From NCBI GenBank assembly GCA_943788195.1, contig CALSPH010000002.1, positions 124,001-188,000 on the forward strand: a DNA stretch of 64,000 bases, written 5' to 3'. The stretch's first letter is position 1, and each line of letters begins with the position of its first letter. This document shows, in pieces, positions 27,346-38,080 of this stretch. Source of the DNA: an uncultured Bacteroidia bacterium (GTDB lineage: Bacteria; Bacteroidota; Bacteroidia; NS11-12g; UBA955). The notes under the pieces are model-generated. The model searched no databases and was not told the origin of the DNA. It saw nothing but the letters and a program-made list of their open reading frames with translations. A program made the position numbers and the translations under genes.

Positions 27346-30300
27346 CTAAAATAAATATCTCGCCTCAGCTCTGCCAATATGAACGATGGAAAGTTCTGGA
27401 ATCTTTCTTCCTTCATACCCAATGATTAATTGTATGTTTTTAGAAACCAATGTTCTTAAGTTCAAATTCCATAAGTAGTTGTTCCCAGCACTTAAGCCAT
27501 TGAGTATTTGAAACCCAAGAGGTGAATTATTGCTGCCGTTGAACGTTATTTTGCTTTGCTTAAAACTTGCATCCAAGTTTGTATTCACATTCATATTATA
27601 GAAAAAGGTAGCCGATAATTCTTGACCCGTTTGCTTCAAATCGGTACTGGAGCCTTCGCTTCCACTCCCTTTGGTTAATGCACCTATAAACGTGATTCGG
27701 GTTTTTAAATTTTGCCAAGAAAGCGAAGCCTTTGCTTCATTACTTAACCAATCAAAATTCCTGTTTTCAAAAAAACCATTATTCAATTGCCGATTACTAT
27801 TTTCACCTTCTATATCAAACTGCCAATGATTCCCTACATTATACCTCGACTTTACTATGATATCTTTTCGCAATGTTCCTTCTGCTCCATAAGTTAACTG
27901 TTGTTTAGCTTGAGTAGAGCGCAGGGTAAACTCCATACCCAATTTAGCTGAATTATAAATCAAACTGTTACGTAATAGACTGCTACCACTTAGAATTGTT
28001 GTATCGCTCTCAAATGGATTTTGAATGAATAGACTATTATTATTATTTCGCTGGACGATGCGCATATTAAACTGATTACTTATGTTTTCCAGCATCTTTT
28101 GATGTAAAAACCACCTAGCTGGTCGTAAATTCAAACTTAAATTTCCTTCGTGCTGATTTGCATTAATAAATTGATTGGTTAGGTTATACACCTTGATGTA
28201 TTTAGCCTGGTCCTTAAATACAGCCAATTCAAACTCATTCACCTCTTTTACTCCGTTTGAATTATAATCATTCCAAGTATATTGCCCCTGCCCTGCTGGC
28301 ACTTCAATAAATACGAACTCTCTTTTTTGCTCCCTGCCTGTTCCACTTTGCAAGTAAAAATTAATTTTATACCCTCGTTTGTGATTATTGTCAGCGAATT
28401 CAACACATTGTTGTAGGAACTGTTCTTTCTTGGCGAAATAGAATTGTAAATTTTGATCCAAAAAGCGCAAGGATGAGATTAGGGCAATACGCTTATTTCC
28501 ATTTACACGTGAAAGATTAGCAGATATATTAATCCCGTCTGAAGCCCATAAAAACTTTCGATCCACGGCTTTTTGATCCGTTCTAAGATTTACCGTTGTA
28601 TTTAGATTCCAACCATTGTTCTTTTGATGACTGAATGAGGCTCCATAACTTTGGTATTGAAATGCGTTGGACGTAAAAGAATCGAATCCTTTAAGCTCTG
28701 GAGCATTGGATTCTGCCTGAGCAAAAATACTAACTAACGAAGATTGATTAATACGATAGCCTGTATTTGCAAGAACTTGATATGCTTTGGTACTCAAACT
28801 GTCTCTATTTTCAGAAGTCAAATAATTCCCTTCCGTTATTAGTTGAAATCGATTTCCAAATTTTTGAGTGATTTCCAGACTGCGACTTATACCCTGAAAC
28901 AATTCATCAATTTGATAAGACGACATTCCCAAGGCATAAGCCCCTTTTTTCGTTCTTACTTCGCCATCATACTGTACAATTTGCTCTGTATTATTAATCC
29001 GAGTGCTTGTTGGATTTATCAGGCTCCTATTCCATTTACGTTCAAACTCTACATTTCTATAGCGCTCAATATATGCAAATCCACTGCTCACTCTTTCCCA
29101 GTAAATGGTGTTTTTCAATTGGACACTATCCCTTAATTGTCGATCCTGTCTCAATTGGACAAAACTCCCTAAAGCATCATCATCTCTTTTATTTAGGTTT
29201 GAAAATGTATTACTATTCAATTGACTGTATGCCAGTTCACCTTCTATTTGCAAATGATCGTTCAACATATATTCCAAAGCAGCTGTGGCCATTTGCTGTC
29301 TCACTGGTGCAACCAGTTGAGTAACCGGTTCATAATCTCCTTGGGGTTGACCTGCTATAGGTTGCACCCATGCATACACTCTTCCATTTGCCGAATTATT
29401 TACTTGAATATAGTTTCCTTTTCCTACACCCACATTGGTGAAAATAACAGAGTAGGATTAACCCGCCCGAAATCTCAATGGGTTGATACACCAACACATT
29501 TGCTGAACCTAATGAGTCGATTTTGCGATATAAAATTTTATTGGTGCTGAAGTTGGGTTCTAAACGAATAGTACTGATCACCGCTTTTTCAGGATCATCT
29601 CCTGCTTGAGCTAGCACTTGTTTGGCATCCTGATTTAAACTGGAATCAAACAACGTCAATTCGTTTTCCGCCTGAAACGGCTGATTCTTATTGTCTTGTT
29701 CCAAAAAATAATTCGCCCTAACCTTAAGTCTGTTTTTAGCTATTCCAAGTCCTTGATCAAATAATACTCGGCTATAATTTTGATCGGCATATTGAAATTC
29801 AACGACAATTCGAGAAAATTGGGTTATCAGAATATTGGGATTGAAAATAAGTTCTGCAGTATTGTAGTTAATCACATAATCATTTTGTTCGCCTCGCGCC
29901 AATTTCTTTCCATCTACATAAACTATCTCTGTTGCGGCTATGATGATTATAAACGATTCATTTGCGCCCCTTGTAAACGATATGGGCCTTGAATTCCTTC
30001 TATACCTTGAATTTCATTCCTAGAAAAACGTCCTCTAGATACCGCAGCATGGGTTTGACTTTCAATATGATCGAAATAGTTGGATTTATAAACCCCTTGA
30101 TGCTGTAATCCTCTTGACTTCTTATTGAAAGCCAAGAAGTGATTGTCAGGCTGTTGTTTCATAAAATAATCCCCTGCCACTGCAAACCAACTATCCTTTT
30201 CAATTTTAACAAATACACGATCAAAATCTTGTATTTGCAATGTTGTTCCGTCCGGTTGAAGCGGAGAATTGTTGTCTGATACAGCCGCGGTGAGCTTTAC

Positions 30301-30762
30301 CCCTTTACCCAAATTACCTTGCATTTGCAGATTCAAGTCGCTGTTGATTAGTAAGCCTTGATTACTTCCTGAAGAGATGCCTCTAGAAACTGAACCATTG
30401 GTAAAAATTTGATCTTGCGAAATTGATTTCTTAGGTGCAACGGGGTTAAAATCAATCGGTACAGGATTATCGCTGTTTTCCAAAGGATTGCGCAAAGCAT
30501 AATCAGTCTTGAAACGACTAGGTAATAGAACCCGATAGCATAGCATTAAACTATCCTCTATAACATCTTTATTAATTAAAAACCGATTGGGTGCAATGAA
30601 TATCCCCTTATTCTGAATCATGCTTGGAGCAATGGGCAATGTATCCAAGACCAAAGTATCTGAGGTCACCTTGAACATTTTGCAACGAAGCGTGCGCTCT
30701 TGTGCTTGCATACTGTTCGCACTAGTTATAATAAATAGTCCAATGAAAATTAAATGTTTCAC
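27346..30762 (-). pseudogene. Large outer-membrane beta-barrel protein gene with two frameshifts
   Basis: Three minus-strand frames join into one protein of about 1,135 residues. It starts with GTG and a signal peptide (MKHLIFIGLFIITSANS...AQ). Frame one ends at 29947 just after GPYRLQGA; the next frame resumes with FIIIIAATEIVYVDG, so about one base is missing near the GGGG run at about 29968. Frame two leaves at ISGGL; the next frame resumes SVIFTNVGVGKGNYI, so a second indel lies near 29455. Afterwards there is one unbroken 695-residue barrel-like frame with many alternating strands. It matches a conserved Bacteroidota surface protein of unknown function. Its start lies 8 bases after the kinase gene. 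Young pseudogene or sequence error. Confidence 0.8.
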
Positions 30763-30770
30763 AGAATTAA

Positions 30771-33700
30771 TTATGAGTGTAACGGAATGAGTATTGTAAA
30801 CGTGGTTCCCTTGCCTACTTCACTTTCAAAGGATATTTGGCCATTGGCGTTTTCTATAATTCGCTTACTTAATGCTAGCCCAATTCCCATTCCACTCGTT
30901 TTTGTACTAAAATTTGGGCTAAAAATCTTATCCTTCAATTCATTATCGATGCCTTTCCCTGTATCAGCAATTAACAAAGCATAATTACGTCCCCTAATTT
31001 GATCGGTAATCGTTATGGTTCCTTCCGAATTCATCGCTTGAACTGCATTCTTAAATACATTGTTCAAAACACGCTCAAAGGCAATTTTATCCATTTTTAT
31101 TGAACGCCCAACTTGAGTGGTCTTGTTGTGAATTTGCACCTCGGGTTCTTTATCATATAGCAATACAACCTGCTCAACTATTTCATACGGTTCTAGCAGC
31201 TCAGGGTTACTTTCTGTAATTCGTGCAAATGAACCAAAGTCATCTGCCAGTCGGGTCAATTTATTGATTTGTGCTAATAACACTTCAATAATTTTGGCAC
31301 GCTTCTCTTCACTTCCTATAGCCCCTTCAGCTAGGGTTCGTTGCAAATGTTGGAGGTTCAATCGCATGGGGGTTAGTGGGTTCTTTATTTCATGAGCTAC
31401 CTGTTTTGCCATTTCTTTCCAAGCTCCTTGACGCTCCGTTTCAGCCAATTTATCTGTACTGATTTTTAGTTCCTTAACGGTATGATTGTATTGCCTTACC
31501 AATTGGGCTATTTCATCATTACCTCGCCATTGAATTGGTTTGTAACTTCCTCCCAAGTTTAAATCAGCCAATCGATTACTCAATATATTTAGCGGTTTTG
31601 AAATACCTTTTGCTACATAGAAAACAACGACAATCCCAAAAACTGAAAGAATGGCATACAAATTTACCAAGGTTTTGATCAAGTTAGATGCATTACTATT
31701 TAATATGGTTTCTTGTTCAAAATGAGGCACAGATAAAATACCTGTTAATTCTTGATTGTCATCTAAGATAGAATAGAAATAAGATGTAAATGAACGTTGT
31801 CCAATTTTTGATTTAACGTTTTCGATTCCGGTATTGGAGCTACTGAGTGTTTCTAAGGCACGGTAGGGTACCAGTGGTGCAAAAAATTCACCGTTTTCTA
31901 TTTGGTATGAAGTACTTGCAAACAGTTCACCATGCTTGCCATAAATTAATATGTCCTTATTGAGTTCATTGGCTAAGGCCAATAAGAACCCATTTCTTCG
32001 GTTTTCAATGAGAATATCTCCAAAAGACTTGCCTTCCAATCGGTTAATGGTTTCTTCAACTTTTGCGAAATGTCGCTCAGACAATCTAGACTTTTCACTT
32101 TCTTGAATGAAACGCAAAACAATGAATAGTGTTATTAAAAAGGCTACCACTACAATGGACACCAATGACACAATAATTTTTCGGCTAAGAAACAGATTGT
32201 TAAATTGAAGGATAGGAACCCACTTATTGATATAGCTGGTCACTTTTACTGCTAGTTTCGGACTGCCAATCCAACGTATGTATCTAGAGCTCAAATAAAT
32301 GATGAGTAATATAAAAATGGCTATCACAATGCACACCAAGACAAAGAATGAAAAATTCGTTAAAATATTACCCAAACCAGGCTGGCGAATTGAAACGATA
32401 TTCACCTGATTATAAACCGGGTGCTTTAATATGTAATGGCTAATTCCATTATGATTTACAAAGGTATCTTCCAACCCGATATATTCCCTTGGTAGAGCAA
32501 CAGAATAGTTCACGCTTCCCTTTCGTTTTTCTATATATCCATCGGCATTATAAATGGCATATGAATAATCCTTGTTCCGATATTCAGAAGACAGCCAAGC
32601 ACTGAAATTGGTTGATTCCAATTCTTGAACAGCAAAAGATTTGTGATTTAAACTTAAGTAAACTGAACCTCCAATTTGATTCCCGTCCTCATCACATTTA
32701 TCATATTTGGCTAAATAGTCAATGGGAATCGAATGATCATTAATCCGTTTGAAATAATTCAATTGCTCATTGAATGGTAAGTTATTATACTGTGCCTTTA
32801 AGTAAGAAACATTGATTTGATTATCCGGCTCAAAAATGTTCTGCCCATTTTCTGCAAATGAATAGATATTCAATTCATAATCCTTGCTAATCGAATTGAA
32901 ATACAATTGAGAGACCCGCTTGCTAACATTATTAATATCCTTATTTAGCAACAGATTGCTCCGTAATAATAGCGTGTCATCTGCAATTTTTGACTCTGCT
33001 ATTTTTAATTGGTCTTCAATAAATTCTTTCCGATCATAAACAGCATGCTTCAAGTAATATTTGCGGTAGTTTTTTTCTTTGTCATCACTTACATTTTGAT
33101 TCACATAAGTAAAAAGGAAACTGAAGGCTATGAATTCTATTATCAACAAATTGGACCATTTAAACCGAATCGATAGCCAATGAAGAATGTAGTAAAAAGT
33201 AAAAAATGCTAAGCCCAATAGTAGGAACTCAGAAAGCCCAACTAATGTAATTTGACTAAGCAACAATAAAAACAACAAGGTAGCAATCACTTGTGCCAAT
33301 GAAACTTCAAAATTTCTAAAAAAGCTTGCATTAAGATAATGCAAGATCATAAACCAGATCAACACAATAAAAACGCCCAGAAAGCTGTAATTATTTATCG
33401 AACTTAAATCGTTAAAGTTAAATGAAACTTGCGAATCATTAAACAGTGACGAGATGTAATTAAATACGATGCAATTTATAAATAGTATGACACCCCCATA
33501 TAACCAGCTTAAATCCTTATTCCGTTTAAATGATTCCTCTCCTTTTTGTAAAAATATTATTGTCAATAAGAAGAACAGAATGCCGTTTAACAAAAGATCA
33601 CCCAAGCTGGGTATCCAAGCTGAAGATGCGTATGCAGAGGCGGAAAATAGTTTAAAGTTATACATGCCCTCAAAACCCAGTTTTGTGGAATACAGGACAC

Positions 33701-34394
33701 GGTAAATGATTAAAGCAAAGGCTATCGTGAGAGAAGCCGACAATCCTATGGAAAACCTAGTCCTGCAATACAAGAACACTACTAAACCAATTAAAAATAA
33801 CAATGAGAAGTCAATCCATAACAATTTGGATGTTTGCAGCTTGGGCACAATTGCATTTAGAATAAAGTCTCCATTTTCACTGAAAAGTTGCACGCCTTCA
33901 TTACTAATACTTGAACTTAAAACCCAATCATCGTAAGGTGCTTCAGGAAGCAATTCAGGATGGCTTTCGGTTAAAGCTGCGTTATTCTTTAAGTGACTAA
34001 CAAAATAGAATTTATAGTTTTTATTGCTACGGAAGACGACAAAATCGTGCCCTGTAGGTGAGTATAACAAACGGATAAAACTATCACAATCTTCATTGGC
34101 TATCTTCGGATTGATTTGGTTTGTACTCCAATAGACCCACTTATCGCCATCACTTACAAAAACACTGTGATTCGTTTCACTCAAAAATGATTCAAAAAGC
34201 CAACTACCATTGAGACTATTGAACTCGTCAATGTCCATATCGCGTGCTGCATAAGTTACCTCAGTAGTATAGTCATTCAACTTTTCATACTGCCGCCCTT
34301 CGATGTATTTAATTAAATCATCCTTTTGAAAAGAAGCTAAAATAATCGCGAGAATGCTTGCAGCTATAGCAACAAGAAAGAGGAGCCTATTCAT
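30771..34394 (-). CDS. Large NtrY-like membrane histidine kinase
   Basis: The 1,207-residue kinase has many membrane segments: one at 1-20, a group at about 195-430, one near 690 and one near 760, with two extracytoplasmic sensory stretches, then HAMP (about 940-990), HisKA (H in AKQVAHEIKNPLTPMRLNL, about 1015) and HATPase (DTGKGIDNELKDKIF and GMGIGLALSKRII). The organisation resembles the NtrY class found in Bacteroidota. No response regulator is adjacent. The broken outer-membrane gene follows 8 bases downstream, so the two were probably co-transcribed. Confidence 0.88.
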   Translation of the reverse strand: MNRLLFLVAIAASILAIILASFQKDDLIKYIEGRQYEKLNDYTTEVTYAARDMDIDEFNSLNGSWLFESFLSETNHSVFVSDGDKWVYWSTNQINPKIANEDCDSFIRLLYSPTGHDFVVFRSNKNYKFYFVSHLKNNAALTESHPELLPEAPYDDWVLSSSISNEGVQLFSENGDFILNAIVPKLQTSKLLWIDFSLLFLIGLVVFLYCRTRFSIGLSASLTIAFALIIYRVLYSTKLGFEGMYNFKLFSASAYASSAWIPSLGDLLLNGILFFLLTIIFLQKGEESFKRNKDLSWLYGGVILFINCIVFNYISSLFNDSQVSFNFNDLSSINNYSFLGVFIVLIWFMILHYLNASFFRNFEVSLAQVIATLLFLLLLSQITLVGLSEFLLLGLAFFTFYYILHWLSIRFKWSNLLIIEFIAFSFLFTYVNQNVSDDKEKNYRKYYLKHAVYDRKEFIEDQLKIAESKIADDTLLLRSNLLLNKDINNVSKRVSQLYFNSISKDYELNIYSFAENGQNIFEPDNQINVSYLKAQYNNLPFNEQLNYFKRINDHSIPIDYLAKYDKCDEDGNQIGGSVYLSLNHKSFAVQELESTNFSAWLSSEYRNKDYSYAIYNADGYIEKRKGSVNYSVALPREYIGLEDTFVNHNGISHYILKHPVYNQVNIVSIRQPGLGNILTNFSFFVLVCIVIAIFILLIIYLSSRYIRWIGSPKLAVKVTSYINKWVPILQFNNLFLSRKIIVSLVSIVVVAFLITLFIVLRFIQESEKSRLSERHFAKVEETINRLEGKSFGDILIENRRNGFLLALANELNKDILIYGKHGELFASTSYQIENGEFFAPLVPYRALETLSSSNTGIENVKSKIGQRSFTSYFYSILDDNQELTGILSVPHFEQETILNSNASNLIKTLVNLYAILSVFGIVVVFYVAKGISKPLNILSNRLADLNLGGSYKPIQWRGNDEIAQLVRQYNHTVKELKISTDKLAETERQGAWKEMAKQVAHEIKNPLTPMRLNLQHLQRTLAEGAIGSEEKRAKIIEVLLAQINKLTRLADDFGSFARITESNPELLEPYEIVEQVVLLYDKEPEVQIHNKTTQVGRSIKMDKIAFERVLNNVFKNAVQAMNSEGTITITDQIRGRNYALLIADTGKGIDNELKDKIFSPNFSTKTSGMGIGLALSKRIIENANGQISFESEVGKGTTFTILIPLHS

Positions 34395-34403
34395 TTTCTA
34401 CCC

Positions 34404-35369
34404 TCAAAAATACGCTTTTTTGGATAAGTAATTGCTCACGTAGTCTATGGTTCCATCGTGCAAATTGGTAAAAGGTTGACTGTATCCGGCTGCTATAAGC
34501 TTTTCCATATCTGCACAAGTGTAATACTGATATTTCTCGCGAATGTCCTCGGGCGTGGGTATATAATCTATAACTGGTTCTATCTCCAAAGCTTCAAACA
34601 CAGCTTTACCCAAACTATTGAAGGATTCCGCTTTTCCAGTTCCAAGGTTGTATATACCGCTATTTTGTCTGTTTATAAGAAAGTGATATAACACATTTAC
34701 TACATCTTTCACATATACAAAGTCACGTAATTGCTCGCCATTTTTATAATTGGGATTGTGGCTTTGAAAGAGTTTCAGTTTACTATTTTGTTTAATCTGG
34801 TTGTATGCATGGAGTATGACTGAAGCCATCCGTCCTTTATGATACTCATTAGGCCCATAGACATTAAAGAACTTAAAGCCTGCCCAAAAACCTGGTTTAT
34901 TCTTTTGTGCCAGAGCCCAAACATCAAAATCTAATTTTGATTGGCCATAAGGGTTCAACGGTTTCAGTAGATGCATAGATGATTCATCATCAGCAAAACC
35001 TTGCTCGCCTAAACCATAGGTTGCTGCACTTGATGCATACATGAAAGGGATGCCTTCTGCTACAGCTATATTCCACAACTCTTTAGTATAGGCTGTATTG
35101 AGTCGATTGAGCAAATCGACATCAAACTCTGCGGTATCCGTTCTTGCCCCGATATGAACGATTGCTTGGCAAGTTGCTGTGTTCTTTTTAAGCCATTGTA
35201 CAAAAAGGTTACGATCTATTTTGATATGGAACTCAACCCCATCCAAATTACCTTTCTTGGATTCAAAAGAGAAATCATCCACCAAAACCAGGTCTTTAAA
35301 CCCTTCTTGATTTAACTTTCTTGCAAAACAACTACCGATAAAACCAGCAGCACCTGTAACTATAATCAT
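34404..35369 (-). CDS. hldD: ADP-L-glycero-D-manno-heptose 6-epimerase
   Basis: This NADP-dependent epimerase makes the heptose donor for the lipopolysaccharide inner core. The 321 residues have GAAGFIGSCFARKL, active-site YGQSKLDFD (Tyr-x-x-x-Lys), and GRMASVILHAYNQI with KNGEQLRDFVYVKD, typical of HldD. Glycosyltransferase genes lie upstream on the same strand, fitting envelope sugar work. Confidence 0.93.
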   Translation of the reverse strand: MIIVTGAAGFIGSCFARKLNQEGFKDLVLVDDFSFESKKGNLDGVEFHIKIDRNLFVQWLKKNTATCQAIVHIGARTDTAEFDVDLLNRLNTAYTKELWNIAVAEGIPFMYASSAATYGLGEQGFADDESSMHLLKPLNPYGQSKLDFDVWALAQKNKPGFWAGFKFFNVYGPNEYHKGRMASVILHAYNQIKQNSKLKLFQSHNPNYKNGEQLRDFVYVKDVVNVLYHFLINRQNSGIYNLGTGKAESFNSLGKAVFEALEIEPVIDYIPTPEDIREKYQYYTCADMEKLIAAGYSQPFTNLHDGTIDYVSNYLSKKAYF

Positions 35370-35376
35370 TCAGGGA

Positions 35377-35384
35377 CAAATCTA
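35377..35384 (-). promoter_or_regulatory. Possible -7 element of hldD
   Basis: Minus-strand TAGATTTG ends 7 bases before the hldD ATG. There is no clear -33 box, so this is a weak call. Confidence 0.35.
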
Positions 35385-35416
35385 ATATGTTCAAGTGGTT
35401 TTTGGTAATTAATAGC

Positions 35417-36550
35417 TCAAACCTTTTCCAAGGTTAATAACTCTTCAACTAAGCTGCTCCATTCAAAACGTTTACGTTCGTCTTCGATATGAGCTCTAAA
35501 TGATTCTGCCCTATTACCCGTATAAAAATCTTCAATTGATCGGGCAATTTCATTTTCATCTTGGGCGCATACATAACCCACTTTTTGATGGGGAATCAAC
35601 TCTGCTAAACCACCCACATCGGTTACTAACATGGGTTTTTTGTAATAATAAGCGATTTGGGTTACTCCACTTTGTGTTGCAGACTTGTAGGTCTGAGTTA
35701 CCATATCTACAGCCGAAAAATAAAGCGGCACATGGTTATTGGGTATGAAATCGGTATGTAAAATTACTTCGTCTTTCAATCCCAATTGCTCAATGAGATC
35801 CAAGTAGTATTCTTCGTTCTCATAAAACTCCCCTGCAACCATCAACTTAACATTGATTCTTTCTCGGTCTACTTTTTTGAATGATTTAAGCAAAAGATCT
35901 AACCCCTTATAAGCACGAATAAATCCAAAAAACAACAAGTAGTTGGTCTCTGCATCCAATCCCAATGCCAGTTTTGCCACGTCCTTGTCTATTGCAGGTC
36001 CAAAATCATCATACAAGGGATGTGGGATATATTTTCGAGGTTTGTCTTCGTTAAAAAGACTAATGTCTGACAGCACTTTTCGACTCATCGCGATAAAACC
36101 ATGAATCGATTTTAAGAAATACGTAGTAAATGGGCGATCTCCAATTCGCTTCTCATGCGGAATGATATTGTCGGTTATTGCATAACATCTCGAATACTTG
36201 TTCTTTTTGATAAATCGTGCAATAGTACCTAAACATGGCCCCATAAAAGGCATCCAATAACGAAATACTACCACGTCTGGCATTAACTTTTTATATTTTC
36301 TTCCAACGCGAATCCAATTCAAAGGATTTATAGAATTTATCGCAACATCAATTTTCAGATCATCGGGTTCCTGGGCAGCCGAAAACTGCGTTTTACCAGG
36401 AAATAAAAAACCAGGATACTGAAGTTTAAAGGTAAGAATGGTCACTTCATGCCCTTCTTCAACAAAGGCTCTCGCAAGTCGTTCATTGAAAGTTGCCAAA
36501 CCCCCTCTAAGAGGATAAGCAGGACCAACAATAACGACCTTTTTACCCAT
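35417..36550 (-). CDS. Glycosyltransferase family 4
   Basis: The 377 residues have the GT-B fold: N-terminal glycine-rich loop AYPLRGGLATFNERLARAF and the C-terminal donor site with LLFFGFIRAYKGLDLLLKSF and the acidic motif near YKSATQSGVTQIAYYYKKP. No membrane segment. Likely acts in lipopolysaccharide or exopolysaccharide synthesis. It starts directly after the GT2 stop. Confidence 0.88.
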   Translation of the reverse strand: MGKKVVIVGPAYPLRGGLATFNERLARAFVEEGHEVTILTFKLQYPGFLFPGKTQFSAAQEPDDLKIDVAINSINPLNWIRVGRKYKKLMPDVVVFRYWMPFMGPCLGTIARFIKKNKYSRCYAITDNIIPHEKRIGDRPFTTYFLKSIHGFIAMSRKVLSDISLFNEDKPRKYIPHPLYDDFGPAIDKDVAKLALGLDAETNYLLFFGFIRAYKGLDLLLKSFKKVDRERINVKLMVAGEFYENEEYYLDLIEQLGLKDEVILHTDFIPNNHVPLYFSAVDMVTQTYKSATQSGVTQIAYYYKKPMLVTDVGGLAELIPHQKVGYVCAQDENEIARSIEDFYTGNRAESFRAHIEDERKRFEWSSLVEELLTLEKV

Positions 36551-37501
36551 TTAATAGGTCTTTTTGGCGATGGAATAGTTATTTCTGTCTTGGTTATTAC
36601 GGCTTAACAATTCGCCTAAGAAACCAGCGGTAAACAATTGAACACCAATAATCATACAAGCTAAACCCGCATAAAACAAAGGATTATCTGCAACCAGATT
36701 TTTACTCTCATTGTGATAAATGGCAATGGCCTTTTCCACAACCAACCAAAACGCAATGACAAAACCAGCGACAAAACTTAAGGTGCCTAAAACGCCAAAG
36801 AAGTGCATAGGTTTTTTGCCAAATTTACCGACAAAAAAAATGCTCAATAAATCTAAAAAACCATTGATAAAGCGTTCCAAACCAAATTTGGTAACTCCAT
36901 ATTTCCTAGCACGATGCTGCACAACTTGTTCACCAATACGCGTGAAACCGGCCCATTTAGCAATTACAGGTATATAACGGTGCATTTCACCATATACTTC
37001 GATATTCTTAACCACATCACTGCGATAGGCTTTTAAACCACAATTGAAATCATTCAGTTTAATACCGCTGATATAACGTGTTGCGGCATTAAATAGTTTG
37101 GTCGGTATGGTCTTCGTGATCGGGTCATAACGTTTCTTCTTCCAGCCACTAATAATGTCAAATCCTTCTTCCACAACCCGCTTGTACAGTTCAGGCAGTT
37201 CATCTGGACTATCTTGTAGATCTGCATCCATAGTAAAGACTACATCACCTTGTGTTTCAGCAAAACCAACATTTAACGCAGCACTTTTGCCATAATTTCT
37301 TCTGAATTGTATGCCCTTAACTGCAGCGTTTTTTGCGGCTAATGCTTCTATAATTTCCCAAGATTTATCCTTACTCCCATCATCTACAAAAAATATCTCG
37401 TAGCTGAACTTGTTTTCATCCATTACCTTGACAATCCAATCATGCAATTCTGGCAAGGATTCATCCTCATTAAGCAACGGTATAACAATTGAAATATCCA
37501 T
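36551..37501 (-). CDS. Glycosyltransferase family 2 (DPM1/ArnC-like)
   Basis: The 316 residues have a GT-A domain (about 1-225) with IVIPLLNEDESLPEL, FFVDDGSKDKSW and DADLQDSPDELPELY, then two C-terminal membrane segments (about 235-260 and 275-300), the layout of polyprenyl-phosphate glycosyltransferases. It probably charges a lipid carrier for envelope sugar transfer. It abuts the DUF4199 gene. Confidence 0.9.
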   Translation of the reverse strand: MDISIVIPLLNEDESLPELHDWIVKVMDENKFSYEIFFVDDGSKDKSWEIIEALAAKNAAVKGIQFRRNYGKSAALNVGFAETQGDVVFTMDADLQDSPDELPELYKRVVEEGFDIISGWKKKRYDPITKTIPTKLFNAATRYISGIKLNDFNCGLKAYRSDVVKNIEVYGEMHRYIPVIAKWAGFTRIGEQVVQHRARKYGVTKFGLERFINGFLDLLSIFFVGKFGKKPMHFFGVLGTLSFVAGFVIAFWLVVEKAIAIYHNESKNLVADNPLFYAGLACMIIGVQLFTAGFLGELLSRNNQDRNNYSIAKKTY

Positions 37502-38080
37502 TTATGCGCTAATTATAGGCTTTGATCTTGTCCCCAAGAATGAAGTGATTATTGATATAAATGCACCAGCTACCCCCGCCATTAGAAATATGGACAGCAC
37601 TGAGTTGCCGATATTATCCTTGTGCATGGGATTAAAATTCTGTGTTTCAATTTTCTTTCGACCATTATTGAGATCAACAATCTTTTTTGCTGCTTGAGAT
37701 CCTTCTACTTCTAATCTAGTTTTATAGTACTCAATCGTTTTATCATAACGCTTAAGTGTTTCGTTTTTAGAGATTTGCGGGATTTCCTTAAATACAGCTC
37801 CTTTTAACAACATAAATGAGGTTGAAAAAATTATCAAACCCACCAAGGCAATAATCATGGAATTGATAAAAGCCTCGTGATAGGCGATGGTTTCATTATC
37901 CGCTAACTCCCGTTTTTTAGTAATGTTATAAAACAATGTTAATCCAAATGCAACACCAAAGGCAATTGCATAAATCGTTAAACCCGCTGCTACATTTGGC
38001 ACAATCCAGCAAAGTAACAAGGCTACCACCGAGGTAAAAATCCCAATTACTAAGCCATATTTTACTGCTATTCCCTTCAT
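37502..38080 (-). CDS. DUF4199-family membrane protein
   Basis: The 192 residues have four membrane segments (about 8-28, 32-50, 68-90 and 155-180) with a charged loop KNETLKRYDKTIEYYKTRLE. The pattern matches DUF4199, a Bacteroidota family of unknown function. It overlaps the dihydroorotase-like gene by four bases (ATGA) and abuts GT2, so it is part of a tight operon. Confidence 0.82.
   Translation of the reverse strand: MKGIAVKYGLVIGIFTSVVALLLCWIVPNVAAGLTIYAIAFGVAFGLTLFYNITKKRELADNETIAYHEAFINSMIIALVGLIIFSTSFMLLKGAVFKEIPQISKNETLKRYDKTIEYYKTRLEVEGSQAAKKIVDLNNGRKKIETQNFNPMHKDNIGNSVLSIFLMAGVAGAFISIITSFLGTRSKPIISA

Noticed and set aside
29440..29970. Programmed frameshifting in the large outer-membrane gene
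   Set aside because: Neither break shows a slippery heptamer with a downstream structure, and two events in one gene fit decay or sequencing error better.
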